A stretch of DNA of 64,000 bases. It comes from Leptotrichia sp. oral taxon 212 (GTDB taxonomy: Bacteria; Fusobacteriota; Fusobacteriia; Fusobacteriales; Leptotrichiaceae). The notes beneath the pieces were generated by a model that was not told the DNA's origin, made no database searches, and worked only from the letters and a program-made list of their open reading frames with translations. Shown here in pieces: positions 15,994 through 25,614 of this stretch (its first letter is position 1; each line of letters starts with the position of its first letter). Where the stretch lies: positions 2,081,126-2,145,125 of the forward strand of contig NZ_CP012410.1 in assembly GCF_001274535.1 (NCBI RefSeq), in the 5' to 3' direction. The position numbers and the translations under genes are program-made.

Positions 15994-16485
15994 TTATATT
16001 TTCTTTTCCATAACTATGACTTCTTTTTCAGAATTTCCAAACTTCAAAACTTTTCTTTCAATTTCCTTAAAATTTCGTTTTTTCCAAAAAGAAAATCCTA
16101 TTTCATTATCAGTAATTACTCCCAGTCTTATTTTTAAAAATCCTTCACTTTTAAACAAATTCTCCAGGTAATCAAATATTTTTTCTCCAAAACCTTGTCT
16201 ATGTTTATTATTTTTAATTATAAAAAGACCTATAAAAACAGTATTTTTTTCAGGATAGCCAGTTATATAATCAACTGCTCCTAAAATTTCATTATTAAAA
16301 GAAACTAGTCTGTAATTTTTCTGACTTTTTTGAGCTCCATCAGGAATGCTTGTAATATCCTGTTCAACATTGGTTATATTTTGAGGAATATTCAATATTT
16401 TATTAAAGTAATAGTCATTACCAATATAAATATCCAGTACTTCCTCTTTCAATTTATCATTGTCTACAGATATTAATTTAATCAA
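15994..16485 (-). CDS. GNAT-family N-acetyltransferase
   Basis: 163 residues. The core strand ILGAVDYITGY is followed by VFIGLFIIKNNKHRQGFGEK, an acetyl-CoA-binding Q/R-x-x-G-x-G/A type loop, and the late motif IRLGVITDNEIGFSFWKKRNF, standard for GNAT enzymes. It overlaps pepD by 8 nt, so it is the last gene of the transcript that carries pepD. The substrate is unknown; a link to amino-acid or peptide metabolism is only suggested by position. Confidence 0.83.
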   Translation of the reverse strand: MIKLISVDNDKLKEEVLDIYIGNDYYFNKILNIPQNITNVEQDITSIPDGAQKSQKNYRLVSFNNEILGAVDYITGYPEKNTVFIGLFIIKNNKHRQGFGEKIFDYLENLFKSEGFLKIRLGVITDNEIGFSFWKKRNFKEIERKVLKFGNSEKEVIVMEKKI

Positions 16486-17899
16486 GTGAAATCACCAATG
16501 TTTTCAAAAATTCCCATATTCTTCCTACAGACTCTATATTCAGACGTTCATTTACAGTATGAATTGCCTGCATATCCGGACCGAATGTAATCATATCTGT
16601 ATTTGGTAAAGGAATTTTCAAGATACCGCATTCCAGTCCAAAGTGCATCGCTTTTACAATTGGCTCTTTGCCAAACTGTTTTTTGTAAACTTCTATTGTC
16701 TTGACACGTAATTCAGAGTCAGGATCGTATTTCCATCCAGGATATCCTCCATTATCTGACATTTCAAATCCATTTGAAGTCACAATCAGTTCGAAACGTC
16801 TTTTAACTTCAATTTCCCTTGCCTTGTTTGAAGAACGTAACAATGTTGTCAGATAAAGTTTATTATCTTTCTGTTCAAGCACTCCGTTAGAAAGACTTGT
16901 TTCAACAAGTCCATCCAGCATAGGATCCATGTAGCATACTCCATCAGGAACCGCTACAAGTGTTTCTACAACTTCCTTTAGAGTATCTGCAGTCCACACT
17001 TTCTCTTCTGAATCTATTGAAGTAAATACAATTATCATGTCAGGATCGGAGATTCTGTAGTTTTTCTTAAGTTCCTCCGCCTTCTTTTTTAGTTCCTCAA
17101 TAGCTTCATTATCTGCAAATAGTTCAATAACTGCTGTTGTAGGAACTGCATTATGCTTTGATCCTCCGCTTAACGAAATAAGTTCCACTTTACCTGAAAC
17201 CCTGTCAAGAAGCTGTGCCGCAATTTTAATTGAATTTGCACGGGACTTATGTATTTCCTGACCGGAATGCCCTCCTGTCAGCTCTTCAATTTCAATTCTA
17301 TAGGCTTTCTTCAGAGCCGGTTTCACTGTGTCAAGTTCCTTTACAGAAGTAATAGTTACTCCTCCGGCACATCCTACAATAAGTTCATTTTCAACTTCTC
17401 CATCTATATTAAAAAGATATTTTCCTCTTAAATGTTCCCCCGTCACTGCAAGAGCACCTTCCATACCAAGTTCTTCCTGAGTTGTAATCAATACCTCAAG
17501 AGCAGGATGAGGATAATTTCCGTCAAGAAAAGCTAGAGCATAAGCCACAGCGATTCCATCATCTCCTCCCAAAGTAGTTCCTTCCGCACTTATCCATCCA
17601 TCTTTAACTTCCAGTTTTAAAGGGTCTTTACAGAAATTATGACTTGAACCTTTTACTTTTACACATACCATATCCATATGTCCCTGCAAAATAATTGCAG
17701 CCTTTGATTCATAACCTGGAGTTGCAGGTTTTTTTATAATTACATTATTTTCATGATCCTGATAAACTTCAAGATTTCTCTTTTTTGCAAAATCTACAAG
17801 AAAATCACTGACTTTCTTTTCCTGTCTTGAACAACGGGGAATTTTAGATAATTCCTCAAACCAGTAAAATACATCTTTTGGTTCAAATTTTTCCAGCAT
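16478..17899 (-). CDS. pepD: Aminoacyl-histidine dipeptidase / cytosol non-specific dipeptidase
   Basis: 473 residues, family M20C. Metal site and catalytic residues are in LQGHMDMV (His/Asp, about 70-78), TLGGDDGIAVAYALA and TTQEELGMEGA (Glu pair). The dimerisation insert starts about residue 180 (ELTGGHSGQEIH), and AMHFGLECGIL carries the late ligand Glu. It hydrolyses dipeptides in the cytosol, including Xaa-His and glycyl peptides. It follows the DUF819 gene by 13 nt, downstream of the glycine reductase operon, so it could supply free glycine. Confidence 0.93.
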   Translation of the reverse strand: MLEKFEPKDVFYWFEELSKIPRCSRQEKKVSDFLVDFAKKRNLEVYQDHENNVIIKKPATPGYESKAAIILQGHMDMVCVKVKGSSHNFCKDPLKLEVKDGWISAEGTTLGGDDGIAVAYALAFLDGNYPHPALEVLITTQEELGMEGALAVTGEHLRGKYLFNIDGEVENELIVGCAGGVTITSVKELDTVKPALKKAYRIEIEELTGGHSGQEIHKSRANSIKIAAQLLDRVSGKVELISLSGGSKHNAVPTTAVIELFADNEAIEELKKKAEELKKNYRISDPDMIIVFTSIDSEEKVWTADTLKEVVETLVAVPDGVCYMDPMLDGLVETSLSNGVLEQKDNKLYLTTLLRSSNKAREIEVKRRFELIVTSNGFEMSDNGGYPGWKYDPDSELRVKTIEVYKKQFGKEPIVKAMHFGLECGILKIPLPNTDMITFGPDMQAIHTVNERLNIESVGRIWEFLKTLVISLD

Positions 17900-17912
17900 T
17901 TAAAACACCTCC

Positions 17913-19124
17913 CTAGTGTAACATCCATCCTGTGAAAATCCCATAGTAGTTACCAATGACATATCCTAGAGTTCCTATTAAGAGTGCAGGTACTATTAGT
18001 TCTGTCCATCCTTTTGAAACTGCCATTGCCGCAGCTGAAGTCGGTCCACCTATATTGGCATTTGACGCAATGATAATTTCCTCAATACTGAATTTGAAAA
18101 GTTTTCCCAGTACCAATGAAGATATAAGGTTTACAAGAATTATAATAAAGGCAAATATAAATAATAGTGGAGATTCCTTAAGAATTAAAGTGATTGAAGC
18201 AGGAGCTCCTATTACTGCAAAGAACAGATAAATAAGGAATGTCCCTATTTCCTGACTTCCTCTTATGGAACCTATCTGTTTTGGAAACATCGAAGCTATT
18301 ATTATTGTCAATGTTGTCATGAGTAAATATTTATTTCCTAACAGACCTCCTAAAATGGCATCTACTATTCCTTTTCCTGAAAATGTGGATGATAATAATT
18401 TAGATAATGTATCAGAAATAGTTACAATAACTAATGATAAAGCTACTGTCATTGCTATATCTTTCAGTGAAATTTCTTTGGCTCCCCAATATTTGGAAAC
18501 CAATGTTTCATTTTTACTTTTATCTTCTTCTGTTAAATTTTCCAGTTTATCTATATATGGATGAGTAAATTTTCTCTTTATTATACTTAATGTGGGTAAA
18601 GCTATTAATACAAAAAAATAAAGTGCCATTAATAAATTATCTGCAACCAAAGCGACAGATACTGTTTTACCAGGTACTTTATATAAAGTAGACATTGCAA
18701 CGAAATTTACAGCTCCTCCTGTGTATGTTCCTGTAAACATTGGTACTATGTCATTTAACTGAGGGATAACATCCTTCATCATATAGTAGGCAATAAATCC
18801 TCCTGCAACTGTTCCAAAACTACTTAATAGAAAAATAAGAACCATCCTTCCTGATTCTCTTCCTATCCTTTTAATGTCTGCATTAAACAGCAGCATAGGA
18901 ATAGCAAGCGGTACTATATAACCCCATACATGATCATAAACAGGTGCTTCTGTAGGTATTATGTTAAAATTTGATAAAATCATTACAAATGATAATGCTA
19001 AAATACATCCTGTCACTTTGCTTGCCCATTCATATTTCTGCTCCAGATATATTGCCATAGCAGCACAAACTGCCATAATACACCATAAAGCCCATGTATT
19101 ATCTGCACTTATTAAGCTGTTCAT
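17913..19124 (-). CDS. DUF819-family membrane protein
   Basis: 403 residues with about ten to twelve membrane helices. WGYIVPLAIPMLLFNADIKR, the TGTYTGGAVNFVAMS segment and the C-terminal SNANIGGPTSAAAMA loop are characteristic of DUF819 (YjcL-like) proteins. Glycine-rich re-entrant-looking segments suggest a transporter, but no substrate is established. It sits between the sodium:amino acid symporter and pepD, so amino-acid or dipeptide transport is a reasonable inference. Confidence 0.83.
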   Translation of the reverse strand: MNSLISADNTWALWCIMAVCAAMAIYLEQKYEWASKVTGCILALSFVMILSNFNIIPTEAPVYDHVWGYIVPLAIPMLLFNADIKRIGRESGRMVLIFLLSSFGTVAGGFIAYYMMKDVIPQLNDIVPMFTGTYTGGAVNFVAMSTLYKVPGKTVSVALVADNLLMALYFFVLIALPTLSIIKRKFTHPYIDKLENLTEEDKSKNETLVSKYWGAKEISLKDIAMTVALSLVIVTISDTLSKLLSSTFSGKGIVDAILGGLLGNKYLLMTTLTIIIASMFPKQIGSIRGSQEIGTFLIYLFFAVIGAPASITLILKESPLLFIFAFIIILVNLISSLVLGKLFKFSIEEIIIASNANIGGPTSAAAMAVSKGWTELIVPALLIGTLGYVIGNYYGIFTGWMLH

Positions 19125-19169
19125 TCTTTTTTCTCCTTTTTTCTTTATAGAATATTTTTAACTTTAAAG

Positions 19170-19210
19170 ACAGTGCTGCAAATGAAATATAAAATCAGAA
19201 GCAGCACTGT
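19170..19210. terminator. Perfect 10-bp stem-loop between AGCS symporter and DUF819 gene
   Basis: ACAGTGCTGC and GCAGCACTGT are perfectly complementary across a 21-nt loop. In the minus direction the tail is CTTTAAAG, with only three T, so it may attenuate, terminate weakly or protect the symporter mRNA 3' end. Confidence 0.45.
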
Positions 19211-19263
19211 ATCAAATCAATTTATTTACTAATCAACTATTTTTCACGTTGTAAAAAGACTAT

Positions 19264-20676
19264 TTATTCATCTTTATAGTCATAATAAACATTACCTTCT
19301 TCAAATTTTTTATTATAATCTTTAAGAAGGGCTTTAACTTCAAATGATAACCATACTATAGCAATCAAGTTCGGTATAACCATCAGACTGTTAAAGATAT
19401 CTGCTAATGACCATACCAGTTCCACTTCCTGCAATGATCCTATTATTATGCATATTACTACTATTATTCTATAAGGCAATAAAGCTTTACTTCCAAATAA
19501 ATATTTAATATTTGATTCTCCAAAATAGTACCAACCTATTATAGTAGTGAATGCAAAGAATGCCAGACATACAGCTAGTAAAACCGCACCAAATTCACCA
19601 AATGAGAGTTTAAATGCACCCTGTGTAAGCTGAGCACCTACAAGATATTTACCATTTGCACCCTGTACATTATATGCACCAGTTACTAAAATAGATAATG
19701 CTGTTGCTGTACATACTAATATAGTGTCTATAAATACTCCAACCATTGCTGATAATCCCTGTTCTGACGGATGTTTAACATGTGCAACTGCATGTGCATG
19801 TGGAGTAGAACCCATTCCTGCCTCATTTGAGAAGAGTCCTCTTGCAACACCTTTCTGAACTGCCACCTTAACTACAGATCCTGCAATACCACCTGCTACT
19901 GCATTTCCTGTAAATGCACTTTTAAATATCCAAGCAATTGTAGGAATTACTTCTTTATTGAATATAATTAGTATAACGATACTTCCCAATATATAAACTA
20001 CTGCCATAATAGGAACTACAAGCTCAGCAAATTTTGCTATTCTTCCCATTCCACCCATAAATATTAAAGCTGCCAATACTGCAACAACAACACCTATTAT
20101 ACCAGGATTTATACCTTCTAAACCACTTATTCCTTTAATTCCTGCAGCAATTGAATTTGACTGAACGGCATTTCCCATAAACCCTAATGCCAGTATAATT
20201 GTAACTGCAAAAAAAACTGCCAAACCTTTTGCAAGTCCTCCTGTTTTCTTCAAACCTTCAGAAATATAGTAAGCAGGTCCTCCTACTAACTCTCCGTTGA
20301 CTTTTCTTCTATATTTTTGCGCAAGACATGCTTCAGTGAAAATTGTTCCCATACCTAGAAATGCAGAAACCCACATCCAGAATACAGCTCCAGGTCCTCC
20401 TGCTGTTATTGCTGTTGCAACTCCTGCCACGTTACCAGTACCAACTTGTGCCGCAACTGCTGTTGCAAGGGCCTGAAATGATGACATTGATCCTTTCTGA
20501 GAATCTTTTTTCTTAAATAGTCCTCCAAATACAAGACCAAATGCTCTTGGCATCTTAGTTATCTGTGGAAATCCTAAAATAATGCTTAAAAATGCTCCTG
20601 CTCCAAGTAATCCCCACATAAGAATATTACTTGTAAGAAAATTATTCAGATTGTTTATAATATCTACTAAACCCAT
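19264..20676 (-). CDS. Sodium:alanine/glycine symporter (AGCS family)
   Basis: 470 residues from ATG 20676 (AAGGAG, 8 nt spacing); an in-frame extension to 20706 lacks a ribosome site. About eleven helices. Family hallmarks are SSFQALATAVAAQVGTGNVA, GPGAVFWMWVSAFLGM, FSNEAGMGSTPHAHA and the EACLAQKYR loop. AGCS proteins import alanine or glycine with sodium. Being directly downstream of grdD, it is the obvious glycine importer for the reductase. A terminator separates it from grdD, so it may use its own promoter. Confidence 0.93.
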   Translation of the reverse strand: MGLVDIINNLNNFLTSNILMWGLLGAGAFLSIILGFPQITKMPRAFGLVFGGLFKKKDSQKGSMSSFQALATAVAAQVGTGNVAGVATAITAGGPGAVFWMWVSAFLGMGTIFTEACLAQKYRRKVNGELVGGPAYYISEGLKKTGGLAKGLAVFFAVTIILALGFMGNAVQSNSIAAGIKGISGLEGINPGIIGVVVAVLAALIFMGGMGRIAKFAELVVPIMAVVYILGSIVILIIFNKEVIPTIAWIFKSAFTGNAVAGGIAGSVVKVAVQKGVARGLFSNEAGMGSTPHAHAVAHVKHPSEQGLSAMVGVFIDTILVCTATALSILVTGAYNVQGANGKYLVGAQLTQGAFKLSFGEFGAVLLAVCLAFFAFTTIIGWYYFGESNIKYLFGSKALLPYRIIVVICIIIGSLQEVELVWSLADIFNSLMVIPNLIAIVWLSFEVKALLKDYNKKFEEGNVYYDYKDE

Positions 20677-20881
20677 ACTTCTCACTCCTTGTGCTATTAT
20701 ATTCAATGTACAGAAATAAAGTGTTATATTAAATTTATGGCAGCAAATTTTCTCTTAACTTCAAATAACCAATTATACTAACTAATAATTTATAAGCACT
20801 GTATGTCTGCACTAAAAATTACATATGTTCGTTATTTTTTTAACAAATTAATATCAGAATAATAATGATGCATCATTGTGC

Positions 20882-20926
20882 TAAAAATGAAAGCCTATAA
20901 ATATTCCGTATAAAATTATAGGCTTT
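20882..20926 (-). terminator. Terminator after grdD
   Basis: AAAGCCTATAA and TTATAGGCTTT form an 11-bp perfect stem. On the minus strand the tail is CATTTTTAG. It lies 35 nt past the grdD stop and should end most glycine reductase transcripts. The plus-strand side is also T-rich (ATTTTTT). Confidence 0.75.
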
Positions 20927-20960
20927 ATTTTTTGGAATATCTTTATGTTACTGATACAAA

Positions 20961-22103
20961 TTACGATAGCAGTCCTTCTGCTTTTAAAATTTCTTTTGCT
21001 TTATCTTTATTAACCTTATTTACAAGAATAATAGGTCCTGTACATCCCATTCCATTTTCAGCATATATACCATGTTTCCAAAGAACTTTAGTTGCATCTT
21101 CAAGATCCATGATATCTACACCTGCTATTTGAGATGTTACAACTTCTTTTTCAGGAGCCTTTATTTCTTCTGAAGGCTTATTTTCCTGTTTCTTATTTTT
21201 CAGTTCAGCAAAGATTTTATCCAATCCTGCCGCTTGTGCTTTTTTATATTCATCCCGAGCTAATACATTAACTTCTCCTGTAGCCACTTCATAAGCGTAT
21301 TTTAACGCTTTTGCAACAACAGGTGATCCTGATGCTCTTGAAAGTATCAATATTCTTCTGTCATAATTTTCTCCTACTCCAGGACCATATCCGTATCCTT
21401 CAGCTTCATAGTCTCCACCTGTAGTAAATGAAGAGAATATTTTCATAAATAAATTTCCTGTTAATGAATCTGTTACCATGACATCAGGTGTACCCATCAA
21501 CAGGTCATTTCCTCTCATTACTGCACCACCGTCAGCTCTTTGTGATTCTGTAAATTCAAAATCATATCCATTTTTTTGAAGTTCAGACAATATCTTTTCA
21601 GTCTGTCTTGCTCCTTCTATATTTATTATACCAACTGTAGGTTTTTTAATTCCTACTGATTTAGCCGTAGCTATACCATATATCGTATTTCTTACCATTG
21701 CTTCCACTCTATCAGTAGCAGATGTTCCGGTAGTTGTTGCTATAAACATTTCATTTCCTCTTCCAGGAGTTATTACTCTACCTACTGTTGAAACTCCTAT
21801 TGGGAAATTATAATGCATTGTAACACAGGAAACTATTTCACCGCTGTCAAGCAGCTCTTCCATTTTTTTATGTGCTTCATCCTCAGTTTCAGTTTCGTAA
21901 CTTTCAAAATCTTCATGACCTTTTCCTATAAGAACTATGTCAAATAAGTCATTTTTAGCCAGTTGCGCACCTTTTATAATATTTTCAGTACCATGTTCAC
22001 TTCCTAAAGTTGTTACCCCTACTTTTACTTTTTTCCCAAAATTTCCTGTTTCAATAGCATCCGCTAATTCAAGCAGTACTTCAGAAATTATTTTTTTACT
22101 CAT
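20961..22103 (-). CDS. grdD: Glycine reductase complex protein C, subunit GrdD
   Basis: About 380 residues. The N-terminal two thirds resemble phosphotransacetylase/PlsX-like proteins (VGVTTLGSEHGTENIIKGA, LMGTPDVMVTDSLTGNLFMK), as known for GrdD, which with GrdC releases acetyl phosphate from the Se-carboxymethyl-GrdA intermediate. The C-terminus ends with a small domain after a Lys/Glu linker, containing the conserved block HGIYAENGMGCTGPIILV. ATG 22103 has a GGAGGTG site; the longer open frame to 22151 overlaps grdC and is not used. Last gene of the riboswitch-controlled operon. Confidence 0.93.
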   Translation of the reverse strand: MSKKIISEVLLELADAIETGNFGKKVKVGVTTLGSEHGTENIIKGAQLAKNDLFDIVLIGKGHEDFESYETETEDEAHKKMEELLDSGEIVSCVTMHYNFPIGVSTVGRVITPGRGNEMFIATTTGTSATDRVEAMVRNTIYGIATAKSVGIKKPTVGIINIEGARQTEKILSELQKNGYDFEFTESQRADGGAVMRGNDLLMGTPDVMVTDSLTGNLFMKIFSSFTTGGDYEAEGYGYGPGVGENYDRRILILSRASGSPVVAKALKYAYEVATGEVNVLARDEYKKAQAAGLDKIFAELKNKKQENKPSEEIKAPEKEVVTSQIAGVDIMDLEDATKVLWKHGIYAENGMGCTGPIILVNKVNKDKAKEILKAEGLLS

Positions 22104-22119
22104 TATAGCATACACCTCC

Positions 22120-23643
22120 CTACTCTTCTGTATCTGCGATATTTTGAGCAAGTTTTTTAATTGATTCTGCTATTATTTTTCTTATTTCCTCTTTAGAAAC
22201 TGCTCCTTCTTCAGATTTCTCTCCAGTATTTCTTTCAGCAATAAATGAAACACCATCAAATAAGTTTGTCATTCTTCCTAAGAATAAGCTTCCTTTTCCT
22301 ACTATCATTGCTCTGTTTTTATTTCCTGTAGTCAGATCATCACGTAGGAATCCTACATAAGGTACTCCTGATGGAATATGCCCTTGTGTTGGAGCCCATC
22401 CTGGTAATCCTTTTGTATCAATAAATGATTTAAGATCTTTTTTCTCAATGTCTCCACGCATTACAGCCAATGCACCTATCATTTTATAGTTTGCTTCAGG
22501 TACATTTCCTGCTCCTGCAGCTTTTGTTATGTCAGGATTTTGCATTTCTACTGAGAATACATCTATATCTGTTATTTTTAAATTTGCTTTTTCTAGTCCT
22601 GGTGTTACAAGTGCTGAGATAACAGCCTGTGGAGAAGAACCAGTTCCAACATTATGCTTTCCAACTAAGTCAGTTCTTATTATAGGGTTTACTCCATCAT
22701 TTTCAGAAACAAGTACTGCAAATCCACCTAAAACATCTTCCAATACAGGTATTCCTTTTTTAATGTGGTCTTTTGCGTTCATTCCTAATTTTGCTGTTGC
22801 TCCTCCTGCAACTACCATTACATTTTTATAAATTCCTGCTTTTACATACGAAGCAGCACTTATCAATGCATGTGTAGGTGCTGCACAGAATCCACGTAAA
22901 TCTGAACCTGTAGCATTTACTAATCCCGCTATTTCAGCTATTGATTTTGCAAAGTTTCCTCCACCACGCTGGTTTATATCTCCACATGCTTCTTCAGAAC
23001 ATTCTATTACATAATCAATTTCAGTAGGATCTATTTTTGAATCTTTTAACATTTCAATTGCTGAAATTACTCCTGATGCTTTAACTACAAGATTTTCGGC
23101 CATTACATGTGAATTTAAGTTTGGATCTACGTCATGAGCTCTTTTTACATATCCTACTACTTTTCCTTCATGAGTTAATGTGTAATCTTTAGGGTCTATT
23201 TCGCTAATGTCATCACCTTTAAGCTGTCCAAAGAAAGGTTCCAATTCTTTGAAATTTGCTTCTATTTTTGGACGTACTGCAGATATAAATTCTTCTGATA
23301 AATGTACCAGATCAAATGCATCTACTATTTTCAACATTGCAATGAACTCATCCTGAGGAACTATCTGTCCAAATTTCCCGTGACGGTCACCTTTCTGATC
23401 TTTTATTTCATACCAAGGCATAGGAAATGTATTTAACTCTTCAGGAGTTTTTCTTCCTATATAAACTTGGTTTGGAAGATAATCTACAACTTCTTCGTAA
23501 CTTCTTATGTGGTTCTTTATTTCTTTTAAAAATTCTGAGTCAGGGTTAGTTTCTCTTTCTATTGCACATGTTGATCCATTTTCAATCATGTCAGGTGTAT
23601 GGACAAGAACATAACCTGCTCCTCTAAATACTGGATAATTCAT
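22120..23643 (-). CDS. grdC: Glycine reductase complex protein C, subunit GrdC
   Basis: 507 residues from ATG 23643 (MNYPVFRGAGYVLVHTPDM), which matches the usual GrdC N-terminus; an in-frame TTG at 23682 would add 13 residues. The fold is thiolase/KAS III-like: ECSEEACGDINQRGGGNFA, RGFCAAPTHALISAASYVK with the likely acyl-carrying Cys, and LPGWAPTQGHIPSGVPYVGF near the end. It transfers the acetyl group from GrdA to phosphate with GrdD. An 11-bp stem-loop (23655-23695) lies between the only good ribosome site and the ATG. Confidence 0.93.
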   Translation of the reverse strand: MNYPVFRGAGYVLVHTPDMIENGSTCAIERETNPDSEFLKEIKNHIRSYEEVVDYLPNQVYIGRKTPEELNTFPMPWYEIKDQKGDRHGKFGQIVPQDEFIAMLKIVDAFDLVHLSEEFISAVRPKIEANFKELEPFFGQLKGDDISEIDPKDYTLTHEGKVVGYVKRAHDVDPNLNSHVMAENLVVKASGVISAIEMLKDSKIDPTEIDYVIECSEEACGDINQRGGGNFAKSIAEIAGLVNATGSDLRGFCAAPTHALISAASYVKAGIYKNVMVVAGGATAKLGMNAKDHIKKGIPVLEDVLGGFAVLVSENDGVNPIIRTDLVGKHNVGTGSSPQAVISALVTPGLEKANLKITDIDVFSVEMQNPDITKAAGAGNVPEANYKMIGALAVMRGDIEKKDLKSFIDTKGLPGWAPTQGHIPSGVPYVGFLRDDLTTGNKNRAMIVGKGSLFLGRMTNLFDGVSFIAERNTGEKSEEGAVSKEEIRKIIAESIKKLAQNIADTEE

Positions 23644-23654
23644 ATTTTTATTTG

Positions 23655-23695
23655 GAGCCGTCTTAAAAGGACTGTTTTCCAATTAAGACAAGCTC
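23655..23695 (-). promoter_or_regulatory. Stem-loop between ribosome site and start of grdC
   Basis: On the minus strand GAGC-TT-GTCTTAA pairs with TTAAGAC-G-GCTC. The AAAGGAG site (about 23704-23698) lies just 5' of the stem and the ATG 12 nt 3' of it. Folding would bring the two close, so the hairpin may set grdC translation. Confidence 0.4.
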
Positions 23696-23724
23696 CGTCT
23701 CCTTTCTGAATTATTTTAAGTTAA

Positions 23725-25035
23725 TTATTCAAATACTGTTTGACCGTCTACTTCAGTTGTTAATGCATTTAATGCTTTTTCAACTAATTTTCTTCTTATT
23801 TTTCTTTCTTCTTCTATACTATCTAATTTTGGATTACCCAATGGGTGAGGTATCGCTATAGTTGGAACGATTCTATTTGCTCCAACTGTTAGTGATATAG
23901 GTACTACTGTACACATATGTACTACAGGTATACCATATTTTTCTATTCCTTTTACCATCGTTGCACCGCAACGAGTACAAGTTCCTCAAGTAGATGTAAG
24001 AATAACTGCATCTACCCCATCAGCCACTAATTTTTTTCCAATTTCTTCTGCAAACGCTTTTGCACTTGCTACTGCTGTACCATTTCCTACAGTAGTAGAA
24101 AATTTTTCGTACAATTTTCCAATTTTTCCTGCTTTTTCAAATTCTCTTAATACATCTACAGGTAATACACGATCAGCATCTTCATTTGCATATACAGGGT
24201 CATAACCTCCATGAGCTGTTTCATATGTTTCTGCTGTTAGGTCTTCAACACCTTCTATACTGTATGTTCCATATTTTGAAGCTGAAGATGATTCTATATG
24301 ATCAGGATTTCCTTTAGGAACGATTCCTCCGGACGTAACTAGAGCAATTTTTGCTTTAGACAAATCTTTAATGGCCGGAGCTGGTTCAACACGGTCAAAA
24401 TCTGGCATAGGATATTCTGTTTCAAAAGCTTCACCTTTGATTTTTTTAATCAGCATATCTACCGCACGTTTTGATCCTCTATCCTTGTGGAAGTAGTTTA
24501 CCCTTACTCCTTTAGCTATATATCCGTCTTCAGCTGGTGAAAGTATTTCTTCACCTTTTGCTAATTTTGCTGCTAATTTTGCTAATTTAGGTAAAACTTT
24601 TCTCATCCCTGCAGCACTGTCAGTTGCTTCTACAATATATACATCTTTTCTGTACATATCTACACCAGGGTTTTCAATATACATTGCTGTTACAGCAGGT
24701 ATATGTAATTTATCTTGAATAAGTTTTGTAATTGTTCCTGCAGCAACCCCATAACGTCCTGCGTTAAATGCTGGTCCTGCAATGAATAATTGAGGATTTT
24801 CTCCTTTAATCATTTCTAATAAAGTCGCTTGAGCTTTTTCTAAATTTTCATTGAAATAGCTGTCTCCACATACTACTGCAGCTACTATTTCAAATTCGTC
24901 TCCCAGTTTTGCTTGTAATTGTTCGGATATTGGCGGTAATTCTTTACGCAATTCAGGCTCTATGTGAGCTTGTTCTTCTCCTCCAACTCCAGCAAAAAAC
25001 TGGTTAATATAATGCACTACTCTTATCTTTGACAT
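23725..25035 (-). CDS. grdB: Glycine reductase protein B, selenoprotein subunit GrdB (selenocysteine)
   Basis: 436 residues, the family's normal length, if the UGA at 23988-23986 is read as selenocysteine 350. The motif is TST-Sec-GTCTRCGATM, giving Sec-x-x-Cys-x-x-Cys as in other GrdB proteins. The N-terminal part has VVHYINQFFAGVGGEEQA and the block GPAFNAGRYGVAAG. With GrdE it binds glycine as a Schiff base and passes a carboxymethyl group to GrdA selenium. It needs selA/selB/selC/selD from elsewhere. Naive gene calling would split it at 23986. Confidence 0.95.
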
Positions 25036-25061
25036 TTTTTCCTCCTCATTCTGTAGTTGGA

Positions 25062-25523
25062 TTATTCACCACGTACATCTTTCATTTCTTCTGAAATTGC
25101 ATCTACATCCAATACCATTTCCATCATTCCAACCTGTTCTTCATAAACAGCTGGATCAACTTGTGATTTTACTTCTTCTTCTACTATGTGGTAAACTGCA
25201 AGATGTAATTCTACTCCTGCCAACGGCCCTGCAAAAGTTGGATCTCCTACAGTTACTGTTTCAGCTGCTAGACCAGCAGCTTCGGCTTCTGACGCACCTA
25301 ATAAAACCGCAACGTTTTCGTTACCATATTTTTCGGCAGCTTCTTTAACACGTTTTTGGTTTTCTAAGTCCATCGCACCTGCAGCCGTTCAGACAAAGCA
25401 TTCAGTAGATGCAAATACGATCTCTGTTCCTTCAATAGTTTTTACACATTCTTCGATAGCTTGACCAGGTATACCGTCTCTATCTCCGATAATGATTATT
25501 TTTTTATTTTTTAAATCACTCAT
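25062..25523 (-). CDS. grdA: Glycine reductase protein A, selenoprotein GrdA (selenocysteine)
   Basis: 153 residues from ATG 25523 (a second ATG directly precedes it; GGAGG upstream). UGA at 25391-25389 encodes selenocysteine 45 in CFV[14 protein letters not shown], the invariant GrdA motif, so Cys42 and Sec45 form the redox pair that accepts the carboxymethyl group and is later re-reduced by thioredoxin. The conserved blocks [12 protein letters not shown] at the start and [15 protein letters not shown] at the end confirm identity. Gene calling that stops at UGA would see only a fragment from 25373. Confidence 0.96.
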
Positions 25524-25614
25524 CATCTTTACCTCCAATTTATTTTTTTGAAAATTAACTTAAATTTTTTATTACTTTATTTTTTATAAATTTTATTTGG
25601 CTGTTCGTTTACTT

